Of a DNA stretch of 64,000 nucleotides, positions 35,249 to 43,400 are shown in pieces. The notes below the pieces were generated by a model. That model was given only the letters and a program-made list of their open reading frames with translations. It did not search any database and was not told the DNA's origin. The position numbers and the translations under genes are program-made. Position 1 is the stretch's first letter, and every line of letters starts with the position of its first letter. Source of the DNA: Geodermatophilaceae bacterium URHA0031 (GTDB taxonomy: Bacteria; Actinomycetota; Actinomycetes; Mycobacteriales; Geodermatophilaceae); the NCBI GenBank assembly GCA_000620205.1, contig JHVP01000004.1:186001-250000 (forward strand). Direction: 5' to 3'.

Positions 35249-36436
35249 GTGACCACCGACGCCTCGACGTCCGCCGTCCTCACCCCGCACGGAGGAGCCC
35301 GGGTCACCGGGGCCCTCGCCGTGCTGACCCTCGCCACCGCCGCTGCCGTCACGGCCGAGACGCTGCCGGTCGGGCTGCTGCCGATGATCGCGCGCGACCT
35401 GGGCACGAGCGAGAGCCGGGTCGGACTGCTCGTGTCCGGCTACGCCGTCGTCGTCGCGGCTGCCTCCCTGCCGCTCACCGCACTGCTCGGCCGGTGGTCC
35501 CGCCGCCGGGCGCTGACCGCCCTCCTGCTCGGCTACGCGGTGGGGAACGGCGTCTTCGCCGTCACCCACGACTACGGGGTGGCCATGGCCGCCCGGCTGC
35601 TGGCCGGGCTGGCGCACGCCGGGTTCTTCTCGGTGGCGGTCGGCGCCGCGGTCAGCCTCGTCCCCCCGGCACGTGCCGGTCGGGTCACCGCCCTGGTGTT
35701 CACCGGGGTCACCCTCGCCTTCACCGCCGGTGTGCCGGCCGGCACCGCGCTGGGGACGGTCGTCGGGTGGCGCTGGGCGGTCACCGGCATCGCCGCCATC
35801 CTGCTGGTGCTGGCCGTCCTGGCGGCGGTCCTCCTGCCGGCCGCACCGCCACCCGCCGCGACCGCTCCCGCGCCGGTGCGCCAGGTGTTGCGCCGCGGCC
35901 CGGTGCTGCGGGCCGCGGCGGTCACGGTGGTCGCCACGCTCGGGCACTACACCGCCTTCACCTACGTGTCCCCGATCCTGCACGCGGCGGGCATCGGTGC
36001 GGGCTCGGTCAGCCTGGTGCTGTTCGGCTTCGGCGCGGCGGGGGCCGCCGGGCTGGCGCTGGCCGGCGGGCTCGCCGACCGGCTCCCGCGGCCCGCGCTC
36101 GCCGGGGCGGTGCTGCTCCTCGGGGTCGCGCTGGGCGTCATCGGTGCGCCCGGCACGTCCGCCGTCGTGACGGTGGTGGCCGCGCTGGCGTGGGGGGTGG
36201 CCTTCGGTGCACTGCCGACGCTGACCCAGACCGCGGCCCGCCGCGCGGCTCCTGACGCCGGGGACGCCGCCCCGGGGCTCACCAACGCGACCACCAACAC
36301 CGGCATCGCCGGCGGCGGGCTGCTGGGCGGGCTGCTGGTGGCCGACCCGCCGCTGCTCGCGCTGACCGGTGCCGCCCTGGCGGCACTGGCGCTGGTCCTG
36401 GTCCTCGCCCGGCCGGCCCGTCCGGCGCCGGGCTGA
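35249..36436 (+). CDS. MFS transporter (DHA1/AraJ-like sugar or drug efflux)
   Basis: 395 residues, about twelve hydrophobic segments. The N-terminus TLATAAAVTAETLPVGLLPMIA and the loop GRWSRRRALTALLLGYAVGN match DHA1 exporters of the arabinose-efflux/chloramphenicol-resistance group. The TMS4-5 region VPAGTALGTVVGWRW contains the usual Gly-rich motif. Divergent from the ROK gene at 34071-35204, which suggests a sugar-linked efflux role. It ends nine bases before the converging soxR gene. Confidence 0.88.
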   Translation: MTTDASTSAVLTPHGGARVTGALAVLTLATAAAVTAETLPVGLLPMIARDLGTSESRVGLLVSGYAVVVAAASLPLTALLGRWSRRRALTALLLGYAVGNGVFAVTHDYGVAMAARLLAGLAHAGFFSVAVGAAVSLVPPARAGRVTALVFTGVTLAFTAGVPAGTALGTVVGWRWAVTGIAAILLVLAVLAAVLLPAAPPPAATAPAPVRQVLRRGPVLRAAAVTVVATLGHYTAFTYVSPILHAAGIGAGSVSLVLFGFGAAGAAGLALAGGLADRLPRPALAGAVLLLGVALGVIGAPGTSAVVTVVAALAWGVAFGALPTLTQTAARRAAPDAGDAAPGLTNATTNTGIAGGGLLGGLLVADPPLLALTGAALAALALVLVLARPARPAPG

Positions 36437-36445
36437 GGCGACCCC

Positions 36446-36901
36446 TCACCTGCCGTGCCGGACCTGCCGCAGCGCCGGGGGCAACCAGCGGGCGCCCGGC
36501 CCCTCCCGCGCCGCCAGGTCGCCGGGGTTGGACAGCGCGCAGCGGTCCAGCGACAGGCAGCCGCAGCCGATGCACGAGTCCAGCCCGTCGCGCAGCTGGG
36601 TGAGCGCGGCGATCTGCTCGTCCAGCCGGCTGCGCCAGCCCGCCGACAGCCGCGACCAGTCGCGGGCGGTCGGGGTGCGCCCCTCGGGCAAGGTGTCCAG
36701 CGCCGCCCGGACCTCGGCCAGCGACAGGCCGACGTTCTGCGCGGCCCTCACGAACGCCAGCCGGCGCAGCACGCTGCGCGGGTAGCGGCGGGCGCCGCCC
36801 GCCGTGCGGCTCGAGCTGATCAGCCCCTGGGACTCGTACCAGCGCACCGCGGACGGCGCCAGCCCGGCCCGGGCGGCGACCTGCCCCACCGAGAGCTCCA
36901 C
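36446..36901 (-). CDS. soxR: Redox-sensitive transcriptional activator SoxR
   Basis: 151 residues from GTG 36901. MerR-type winged helix (LSVGQVAARAGLAPSAVRWYE), dimerisation helix, and the [2Fe-2S] cluster motif CIGCGCLSLDRC, matching C-X2-C-X-C-X5-C exactly. In Actinobacteria SoxR responds mainly to redox-active compounds such as quinones and pigments and activates a few NADPH-dependent oxidoreductases. A canonical SoxR box (36917-36934) lies directly upstream, between this gene and the divergent SDR gene. Confidence 0.95.
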   Translation of the reverse strand: MELSVGQVAARAGLAPSAVRWYESQGLISSSRTAGGARRYPRSVLRRLAFVRAAQNVGLSLAEVRAALDTLPEGRTPTARDWSRLSAGWRSRLDEQIAALTQLRDGLDSCIGCGCLSLDRCALSNPGDLAAREGPGARWLPPALRQVRHGR

Positions 36902-36912
36902 CGGCCGACCCC

Positions 36913-36943
36913 TTGACCTCAAGTCCACTTGAGGTCTGAGGGT
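36913..36943 (+). promoter_or_regulatory. SoxR box within a MerR-type promoter
   Basis: The perfect palindrome CCTCAAGTCCACTTGAGG (36917-36934) lies between -35 TTGACC (36913-36918) and a -10-like GAGGGT (36938-36943). The spacer is 19 bp, the long spacer typical of MerR/SoxR activation. The start codon of the SDR gene falls six bases after the -10, so its transcript is probably leaderless. Confidence 0.85.
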
Positions 36944-36949
36944 AGCGCC

Positions 36950-37651
36950 ATGACAACCCCCACCGCACTGGTCACCGGCGCCTCGCGCGGCCTCGGCCTC
37001 GCCCTCGCCACCTCGCTCAACGCCCGGGGCTGGCAGCTGGTCCTCGACGCCCGGGACGGCGACCGGCTGGCCACCGCCGTCGGGAGCCTGCCGCTCCCCG
37101 GGCTGGTCACCGCGCTGTCCGGCGACGTCGCCGACCCCGCGCACCGGGCCACGCTGGCCGCCGCCGTCCCGGCCCGGCTCGACCTGCTGGTCGCCAACGC
37201 CAGCGACCTCGGCCCCAGTCCGCTGCCCCCGCTCGCCGAGCTGCCGCTGCCGGCCTTCGAGCGGCTGCTCGCGGTCAACACTGTCGCGCCGCTGGCGCTG
37301 GTCCAGCTGCTGCTGCCGGCGCTCCGGCGGGCCGGCGGCCGGGCGCTGCTGGTCAGCTCGGACGCCGCCGTCGAGGGCTACGCCGGCTGGGGCGGCTACG
37401 GCGCGAGCAAGGCCGCGCTCGACCAGCTCGGCAGGGTGCTCGCCGTCGAGGAACCGGACCTCCGGGTGTACGCGGTCGACCCCGGTGACATGGCCACCGA
37501 CATGCACCAGGCCGCGTTCCCCGGGGAGGACATCAGCGACCGGCCCAGCCCGGACAGCGTCGTCCCGGCCCTGCTCCGGCTGATCGGCGGCGACCTGCCG
37601 AGTGGCCGGTACCGCACCGCGGAGCTGGCCCCCGCGGGAGCGCCGGCATGA
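36950..37651 (+). CDS. Short-chain dehydrogenase/reductase under SoxR control
   Basis: 233 residues. Cofactor motif TGASRGLGLALA, the NAS variant of the NNAG motif (VANASDLG), catalytic Ser in LLVSSDA and YGASK. It is likely an NADPH-dependent reductase of quinones or carbonyls, in keeping with its SoxR-box promoter. Its stop overlaps the start of the QueA-like gene by four bases, so the two are co-expressed. Confidence 0.9.
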   Translation: MTTPTALVTGASRGLGLALATSLNARGWQLVLDARDGDRLATAVGSLPLPGLVTALSGDVADPAHRATLAAAVPARLDLLVANASDLGPSPLPPLAELPLPAFERLLAVNTVAPLALVQLLLPALRRAGGRALLVSSDAAVEGYAGWGGYGASKAALDQLGRVLAVEEPDLRVYAVDPGDMATDMHQAAFPGEDISDRPSPDSVVPALLRLIGGDLPSGRYRTAELAPAGAPA

Positions 37652-38715
37652 CCGCGCCGTTCACCCTGCCGCCCGGGTCGGAGGCCACCGCCCCCCCGGA
37701 GGCGCGCGGCCTGGCCCGGGACGGCGTCACGCTGCTGGCCGCCCGGCCCGGCGCGGTGACGACCCACCGCTTCCGCGAGCTGCCGGACCTGCTGGCGCCC
37801 GGCGACGTCGTCGTGGTCAACACCTCGCCGACCGAGCCGGCCCGGCTGGACGCGGTGCGCGGGGACGGCACCGTCACCCCGGTCCACGTCGCCACCACGC
37901 TGGACGACGGCAGCTGGGTGGTCGAGGTCCGCCGTCCGGACAACACCGGGCCGGACCTGGGTGCGGAGCCGGGGTCGGTGCTGCTGCTGCCCGGTGGCGT
38001 CCGGCTGCGGCTGGTCGCTCCCTTCCCGGTCCCCGGCTCGCGGCTGTGGCGGGCCGGCACCGACCCGGCGGTCACCGCGGCCGCGCACCTGGCCCGGTAC
38101 GGGACGCCGATCCGCTACGGCCACCTGGCCGGCGCCGTCCCGCTGGCCGCTCTGCAGAACGTGTACGCCACCCCGGCCGACCCGACGGGCATGGCCAGCA
38201 CCGGCATGGCCAGCACCGAGATGGCCAGCGCCGAGATGGCCAGCGCCGGGCGGCCGTTCACCGACCGGTTGCTGGTCCGGCTGGTGGCCCGTGGGGTCGC
38301 GGTGCTGCCCCTGCAGCTGCACGCCGGCGTCTCCAGCCCCGAGCTGCACGAGCCCCCGGCGCCCGAGCGGTTCGCCGTCCCGGCGGCCACCGCCCGGATC
38401 GTCACCGGCACCCGCGCGGCGGGCGGCCGGGTGGTCGCGGTCGGGACCACCGTCACCCGGGCACTGGAGTCGGCCACCGGCGAGGACGGCGTGACCCGTC
38501 CGGCGTCGGGCTGGACCGACCTGGTGCTCGGCCCGGACCGGCCCGCCCGGGTGGTGGGCGGACTGGTCACCGGGCTGCACGCGCCGGAGGCCAGCCACCT
38601 GCAGCTGCTCGCCGCGGTCGCCGGGGTCGACCTCGTCGACCGGGCCTACCGGACGGCGGTCGCGGCACACCTGCTCTGGCACGAGTTCGGCGACTCGATG
38701 CTGTTCCTCCCCTGA
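37648..38715 (+). CDS. QueA-like S-adenosylmethionine:tRNA ribosyltransferase-isomerase
   Basis: 355 residues, normal QueA length. Conserved features are the N-terminal substrate region (LLAPGDVVVVNTS), RYGTPIRYGHL, LQNVYAT, then GRPFTDRLLVRL and the C-terminal VTGLHAPEASHLQLL. QueA makes epoxyqueuosine from preQ1-tRNA. No other queuosine gene is in the window, and SoxR-linked SDR co-expression is odd, so this may be a paralogue with another role. A tandem 15-bp repeat (38188-38247) inserts four GMAST/EMASA units just before GRPFT. Confidence 0.8.
   Translation: MTAPFTLPPGSEATAPPEARGLARDGVTLLAARPGAVTTHRFRELPDLLAPGDVVVVNTSPTEPARLDAVRGDGTVTPVHVATTLDDGSWVVEVRRPDNTGPDLGAEPGSVLLLPGGVRLRLVAPFPVPGSRLWRAGTDPAVTAAAHLARYGTPIRYGHLAGAVPLAALQNVYATPADPTGMASTGMASTEMASAEMASAGRPFTDRLLVRLVARGVAVLPLQLHAGVSSPELHEPPAPERFAVPAATARIVTGTRAAGGRVVAVGTTVTRALESATGEDGVTRPASGWTDLVLGPDRPARVVGGLVTGLHAPEASHLQLLAAVAGVDLVDRAYRTAVAAHLLWHEFGDSMLFLP
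38188..38247 (+). repeat. In-frame 15-bp tandem repeat, four units
   Basis: Two copies of GGCATGGCCAGCACC followed by two copies of GAGATGGCCAGCGCC, encoding GMAST-GMAST-EMASA-EMASA. The length is a multiple of three so the frame is kept. Typical of slippage expansion in a loop of the QueA-like protein. Confidence 0.9.
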
Positions 38716-38739
38716 GGCCCGCGCCCGCCGGCCGGGTCG

Positions 38740-39111
38740 TCAGCCGGTGAGGGTCGCCAGCGGCTGCCCGATCTCGACGATGTAGGTCGACAGCATCCGG
38801 CCGGTGCCGGGGCCCAGATCGCGCGCGTTGTGCGGCGTCCGCGGCGGGATCAGGAAGCCGTCGCCGGCGTGCAGGGTCAGCGTGGCGGCGTCCCGGATCC
38901 TCATCTCGACGGTCCCCGCGACGATGTACCCGACCTCCTCCCCGGGATGGGTGTGCCAGCCGGACTCGACGCCGACCGGGATCTCGGTCAGGACCTGGAC
39001 GATCTCCCGGCCGGGGATCGAGGAGGCGCCGCGCTGCACCTCGGTGCGGTGCAGCGTGCCGGCGAGCTCGTCGGTCGACTGCAGGGTGCCTCCCGCCGGG
39101 TCGGCGCTCAT
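38740..39111 (-). CDS. Cupin-domain protein
   Basis: 123 residues, one cupin barrel: GWHTHPGEEVGYIVAGTVEM is motif 1 with His/His/Glu metal ligands, and LIPPRTPHNARDLG is motif 2 with the last His. Small cupins of this type bind a metal and act as isomerases, dioxygenases or sensors. ATG 39111 overlaps the alpha/beta hydrolase stop (ATGA), so the pair is coupled. Function is not identifiable. Confidence 0.88.
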   Translation of the reverse strand: MSADPAGGTLQSTDELAGTLHRTEVQRGASSIPGREIVQVLTEIPVGVESGWHTHPGEEVGYIVAGTVEMRIRDAATLTLHAGDGFLIPPRTPHNARDLGPGTGRMLSTYIVEIGQPLATLTG

Positions 39112-39902
39112 CGGCGGGTCGGCTGCGGGACCGGCGCCCCGGACGGCCGCGGAGCCGGGATCGCGGCGCCCTGGGCGAGGGTGTCCAGCGCCTGCCGGAT
39201 GACGTCGGCGACCACCTGCGGCCGGGCGATGAACAGCACGTGCGAGCCCTCGACCTCGGTGATCACGGCTCCGGCCCGCTGCGCCATCTGGCGCACCACG
39301 TCGGCGCCGGCGGCGGTGTCCCCGCTGGACACCACGGCCCAGGACGGCAGCGTCTTCCACGCCGGCGGCCCGTTCGGCTCCACGAAGCCGAGCGCGGAGA
39401 CCGGGCGCTGGGTGGCGGCCATGTCGGCGGCCTGCTCCTCGGTCAGGTCGGCGGCGAACACGGAGTGGAACTTCCCGCGGTCGATCGAGAACTCCGTGAC
39501 GGTGTCCCCGCCCGCACCTGCCGGGTACTGCCGCTCGACGAGCGCGGTGTTCAGCACGCTGTCGGTGGAGCCGTTCTCGATCTCGATGAGCTTCTCGCCC
39601 TCGTCCGGGGCGAACGCCGACACGTAGACCAGGCCGACGACGTTGCCCGCCTGCGCTGCGGCGTTGGTGATGATCGCCCCGCCGTAGGAGTGGCCGACGG
39701 CGAGCACCGGGCCGGGGATCTGCGCCAGCGCGCTGGCCACGTAGGCGGTGTCCTCGGCGATGCCGCGCAGCGGGTTGGACACGGCGACGGCGTCCACCCC
39801 GGCGGCGCGCAGGTGGTCGATGACACCGGTCCACCCGGAGCTGTCGGCGAACGCGCCGTGGACGAGTGCGACGGTGGGGGCGGGTGCGGCGGCGTCGGTC
39901 AT
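39108..39902 (-). CDS. Alpha/beta hydrolase (haloperoxidase/esterase-like)
   Basis: 264 residues from ATG 39902, with GAGGAG 7 bases upstream. ALVHGAFADSSGW oxyanion region, nucleophile elbow VGHSYGGAI, catalytic His in VEGSHVLFIARP near the C-terminus. It resembles the salicylate/pyrethroid-esterase-like hydrolases often annotated as alpha/beta hydrolase next to cupins. Cytoplasmic; substrate unknown. Confidence 0.88.
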   Translation of the reverse strand: MTDAAAPAPTVALVHGAFADSSGWTGVIDHLRAAGVDAVAVSNPLRGIAEDTAYVASALAQIPGPVLAVGHSYGGAIITNAAAQAGNVVGLVYVSAFAPDEGEKLIEIENGSTDSVLNTALVERQYPAGAGGDTVTEFSIDRGKFHSVFAADLTEEQAADMAATQRPVSALGFVEPNGPPAWKTLPSWAVVSSGDTAAGADVVRQMAQRAGAVITEVEGSHVLFIARPQVVADVIRQALDTLAQGAAIPAPRPSGAPVPQPTRR

Positions 39903-40222
39903 GACGGACTCCTCGAGCGGGGACGGTGGCAGCTGCCAGCGGGGCGGGCAGGTCGGCGGCGGACTGCTGCCCAGGGGCACCGGTGGCACCGGGCGGTGCG
40001 GGTGCCGGCGGGGGCAGACACTCCTCGCGCACCACCGGCAGCGCATCGCCTCCGGAGCTGGTCCGGGACATCACCCGCGCGCGTGTGCGTGTCCCCCGGG
40101 CGTCGTGGCACAGCAGAGCCGGACGGCGGCTCTGCGTGCCGGGCGCCGGCAGCTGTCGGCCTCGGCCGAGGAGCAGTGCGGTGACGACGCCCCCTCCGGC
40201 GCGCGGGAGGTGCGACCACGAC
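39903..40222. other. 320-bp intergenic region
   Basis: Between the lipoprotein stop and the start of the hydrolase gene. It contains the ribosome-binding site of the hydrolase gene and long GC-rich stretches. I see no convincing gene, repeat or operator in it. Confidence 0.5.
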
Positions 40223-40816
40223 TCACCCGTCGACGGGCCCCTGGTCCGGGTCCACGGCGCCGCGCGTCGGGGACGGCGCGGCCTCCACCATCGCCTCGAC
40301 GGTGACCGTGCCCGCCCGCCGGAACGAGAAGGTGACCGGGATGGACTGGGACGACCGGAGCGACCGGTCGAGGTCGACCAGGGTGAGCGTGGGGCCGCCG
40401 CCGGCGCCCACGTGGACGACCTCGCCGGCCGGCACTTCGACCACCGGTGTGGCACCGCCGGCGTCCGCCGTCCGGGCATCGGCGAAGTCCGGCCCGGTCA
40501 CGTCGACCAGCTCGTCGGCTGCCGTCCCGGTGTTGCTGATGGCCAGCACGAGGGAGGCGTCCTCGCCCGGTTCGTAAACGCCGTCCGCGGGGTGCGCCAG
40601 GTGCACGGCGAGCACCGCCAGGTCCTCGCTGACGCGCTCGTCGGGACCGATGGCGCCGCCGACCACCTCCCCCGAGGGTCGCTGGGCAGGGGCGTCGGAC
40701 CCGCAACCGGACAGCGCCGCCGCGGCGGCGACGAGTGCGACCGCCGTCAACCGGCGCCGTCCTGTCGGGGTGGACGAGGGGCGCGGAGCCCCCGGGCTCC
40801 GGCTGGGTGTCGTCAT
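40223..40816 (-). CDS. Putative lipoprotein of unknown function
   Basis: 197 residues. Arg-rich N-terminus, hydrophobic LTAVALVAAAAALSGC with lipobox LSGC, then a single beta-rich domain (VLAVHLAHPADGVYEPGEDASLVLAISNTG ends its first strands). The fold pattern recalls copper-chaperone-like PCuAC/DUF461 lipoproteins, but the Met/His copper ligands are missing. It is anchored outside the membrane. Divergent from the marR gene across 230 bp. Confidence 0.7.
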   Translation of the reverse strand: MTTPSRSPGAPRPSSTPTGRRRLTAVALVAAAAALSGCGSDAPAQRPSGEVVGGAIGPDERVSEDLAVLAVHLAHPADGVYEPGEDASLVLAISNTGTAADELVDVTGPDFADARTADAGGATPVVEVPAGEVVHVGAGGGPTLTLVDLDRSLRSSQSIPVTFSFRRAGTVTVEAMVEAAPSPTRGAVDPDQGPVDG

Positions 40817-40839
40817 GGCACCTGTCAGTACCGCCTGAT

Positions 40840-40860
40840 TTGCAGGGATGCAACTGTTGC
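40840..40860. promoter_or_regulatory. Palindromes in the lipoprotein/marR divergent region
   Basis: TTGCA-GGGA-TGCAA (40840-40853) overlaps the second palindrome GCAAC-T-GTTGC (40850-40860). A 10-base copy, CAACTGTTGC, recurs at 43370-43379 upstream of the SDR gene. Candidate operator for the MarR protein. Confidence 0.5.
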
Positions 40861-41046
40861 GTCATCGTGACCGATGGCCAGTGATGCGATCCCGGAGGAC
40901 GCCATGACCCGCACCCCGACCCCGACCGCGCCGGTGGGGGCCCGGTGAGGCCTCCTGCGGCGGGGACGACCCCGGGCCGACTCACTACGCTCCTGCCCAC
41001 CGTCGAGCCCCGAGCAGTTCCCCGACCACCCACAGGGCAGGTGCGC

Positions 41047-41496
41047 ATGGCCGCCACGCGCGAGACCCAGGTGCTGCTGGCGACGGCGCGGCTCATGGTC
41101 GGCGTCTCCGTCCGGGCCGCCGACGAGGTCGGTGCGGCGTCGCTGGTGCAGCTGCGCGCACTGACAGTCATCGCCGACCTCGGGGTCGCCAACCTCGTCC
41201 AGCTGGCCGAGCAGATGGGGGTCACCATCTCGACGACCAGCCGGCTGGTCGACCGGCTGGTCGCTGCCGACCTCGTCGACCGCCGCCCGTCGCAGCAGAC
41301 CCGCCGGGAGATCAGCATCTCCCTCACCGGCACCGGCCGCGGGCTGCTGCAGCGCTACGACGACCTCCGTGCCGAGCAGCTGCACGCCCGGCTCGCCGGG
41401 CTCCCCCGGGCCCAGCACGAGGCGGTCGTCGACGCCCTCTCCGTGCTCCTCGGGACCGACCCGCAAGCACCGGTGGGACCGACCGGGCGCGACTGA
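41047..41496 (+). CDS. MarR family transcriptional regulator
   Basis: 149 residues. Winged helix: SLVQLRALTVIADLG, NLVQLAEQMGVTISTTSRLVDRL (recognition helix), RREISISLTGTGRGLL (wing). ATG 41047 has AGG six bases upstream; in-frame GTG 41041 is an alternative. It precedes the GH15 gene by 41 bp and probably regulates itself, GH15 and the SDR gene through the GCAACTGTTGC-type sites. The ligand is not known. Confidence 0.88.
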   Translation: MAATRETQVLLATARLMVGVSVRAADEVGAASLVQLRALTVIADLGVANLVQLAEQMGVTISTTSRLVDRLVAADLVDRRPSQQTRREISISLTGTGRGLLQRYDDLRAEQLHARLAGLPRAQHEAVVDALSVLLGTDPQAPVGPTGRD

Positions 41497-41537
41497 ACGA
41501 CCAGCGTCCGGCACACCCAGGACCAGGAGGCACCCGC

Positions 41538-43319
41538 ATGGCGACCTCGATCGAGGACCACGGGCTCATCGGCGACCTGCACACCGCGGCGCTGGTCGGC
41601 CGGGACGGGACGATCGACTGGCTCTGCCTGCCCCGCTTCGACTCCCCCGCCTGCTTCGCCGCCCTGCTGGGGGACGCCGGGAACGGCAGGTGGTCGCTCG
41701 CGCCCCGGTCCGGAGGGGACTGCACCCGGCGCCGGTACCGCGGCGGGTCCCTCGTGCTGGAGAGCACCTGGGTGACCGGCACCGGATCGGTGCGGGTCCT
41801 CGACCTGATGCCACCCCGTGGCGGAGCGGCGCAGGTCGTGCGGATCGTGGAGGGCGTCAGCGGCCGGGTGCCGATGCGGTCGGACCTCACGCTGCGGTTC
41901 GACTACGGCCACGTGGTGCCGTGGGTCCGCCACCTCGACGGGGAGCTCGCCGCGATGGCCGGCCCCGACGCGGTCTGGTTGCGGACGCCGGTCGAGCTGG
42001 TCGGGCAGGACGGGGCCACCCACGCGGACTTCGAGGTCGCCGCCGGCGACCGGGTGCCGTTCGTGCTCGCCTACGCCCCCTCGCACCTCCCCCGCCCCCA
42101 CCCCGTCGACGCGGAGCAGGCGCTGGCCGCCACGGAGGCCTTCTGGGCGGACTGGACGGCGCGCTGCGACTACGACGGCGAGTGGGAGGACGCCGTCCGG
42201 CGGTCGCTGGTGACGCTCAAGGCGCTCAGCTACGCCCCCACCGGCGGGATCGTCGCGGCCGCCACCACGTCGCTCCCCGAGGCGCTGGGCGGCTCGCGCA
42301 ACTGGGACTACCGCTACTGCTGGCTCCGCGACGCCACCTTCACCCTGCAGGCACTGCTCGGCACCGGTTACGCCGCCGAGGCCCGGGCCTGGCGGGAGTG
42401 GCTGCTCCGGGCCGTCGCCGGCGACCCGGCTGACCTGCGCATCATGTACGCCCTCGACGGCGTCCGGCGGATCCCGGAGTACGAGCTGCCCTGGCTGTCC
42501 GGCTACGCCGGGTCCACCCCGGTCCGGGTCGGCAACGCCGCCGCGGCGCAGTTCCAGCTGGACGTGTGGGGCGAGGTGCTCGACGGGCTGCACTGGTCGC
42601 GGACCTCCGGGCTGACCACGGACGAGGACGCCTGGTCGCTGCAGAAGGCGCTGCTGGACTTCCTCGAGGGGCACTGGGCCGACCCCGACAACAGCCTGTG
42701 GGAGGTGCGCGGGGACCGCCGGCCGTTCGTGCACTCCAAGGTGATGGCCTGGGCGGGGCTGGACCGCGGCGTGCAGGCGGTGGAGCGCTTCGGCCTCGAC
42801 GGCCCGGTCGACCGGTGGCGGCAGCTGCGCCAGGAGGTCCACGACGACGTCTGCGCACGCGGCTACGACCCCGACCGGGGCACCTTCACCCAGTTCTACG
42901 GGTCCCGCGGGCTGGACGCCGCCCTGCTGCTGCTCCCCCGCGTCGGCTTCCTCCCGCCCGCGGACGGGCGCATCGTGGGCACGGTGGACGCCGTGCAGCG
43001 GGAGCTGCAGCGCGACGGCCTGCTGCTGCGCTACGACCCGGACGCCGACGGCGGGGTTGACGGCCTGGCGGGCGGCGAGAACCCGTTCCTGGCGTGCAGC
43101 TTCTGGCTGGCCGACGCGCTGAGCATGACCGGTCGTCGGCAGCAGGCCCGCACGCTGTTCGAGCGGCTGCTGGGGCTGCGCAGCGACCTCGGGCTGCTGA
43201 GCGAGGAGTACGACACCCGCACGGGCCGGCAGATGGGCAACACACCGCAGGCGTTCAGCCACGTGGGGCTGGTGAACAGCGCCCGACAGCTGCAGCGCGC
43301 TGACCAGCCTCCCCGGTGA
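41538..43319 (+). CDS. GH15 family glycosidase (glucoamylase/trehalase-like)
   Basis: 593 residues. N-terminal DHGLIGDLHTAALVGRDG and DWLCLPRFDSPACFAALLG typical of actinobacterial GH15, then an (alpha/alpha)6 barrel with RNWDYRYCWLRDATFTL. The catalytic Glu candidates lie in NSLWEVRG and LLSEEYDTRTG. Mycobacterial members of this subfamily are trehalases; others are glucoamylases. Intracellular, no signal. The ribosome-binding site AGGAGG stands ahead of ATG 41538. Confidence 0.9.
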   Translation: MATSIEDHGLIGDLHTAALVGRDGTIDWLCLPRFDSPACFAALLGDAGNGRWSLAPRSGGDCTRRRYRGGSLVLESTWVTGTGSVRVLDLMPPRGGAAQVVRIVEGVSGRVPMRSDLTLRFDYGHVVPWVRHLDGELAAMAGPDAVWLRTPVELVGQDGATHADFEVAAGDRVPFVLAYAPSHLPRPHPVDAEQALAATEAFWADWTARCDYDGEWEDAVRRSLVTLKALSYAPTGGIVAAATTSLPEALGGSRNWDYRYCWLRDATFTLQALLGTGYAAEARAWREWLLRAVAGDPADLRIMYALDGVRRIPEYELPWLSGYAGSTPVRVGNAAAAQFQLDVWGEVLDGLHWSRTSGLTTDEDAWSLQKALLDFLEGHWADPDNSLWEVRGDRRPFVHSKVMAWAGLDRGVQAVERFGLDGPVDRWRQLRQEVHDDVCARGYDPDRGTFTQFYGSRGLDAALLLLPRVGFLPPADGRIVGTVDAVQRELQRDGLLLRYDPDADGGVDGLAGGENPFLACSFWLADALSMTGRRQQARTLFERLLGLRSDLGLLSEEYDTRTGRQMGNTPQAFSHVGLVNSARQLQRADQPPR

Positions 43320-43369
43320 GGGCGCTCGACCTGCGTCCACCGGGTGAGCGGCTGACACTTGATTGACAC

Positions 43370-43379
43370 CAACTGTTGC
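43370..43379 (+). promoter_or_regulatory. Second copy of the CAACTGTTGC site
   Basis: CAACTGTTGC lies just after a TTGACA box (43363-43368) and 21 bp before the SDR start. It matches ten bases of the palindrome upstream of marR (40850-40860). Confidence 0.45.
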
Positions 43380-43400
43380 ACGAACACGGAGGAGATCTCG

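Noticed and set aside
38188-38247. Short repeats considered as a CRISPR-like array
   Set aside because: Contiguous 15-bp units without spacers, in frame within a coding gene.
39903-40222. Possible small gene on the minus strand (Pro/Ala-rich frame) upstream of the hydrolase gene
   Set aside because: No ribosome-binding site, no conserved feature, and it overlaps the hydrolase leader; treated as intergenic.
40223-40816. Lipoprotein as copper chaperone PCuAC
   Set aside because: Overall length and fold pattern fit loosely, but the Met/His copper-binding residues are absent, so I left the function open.
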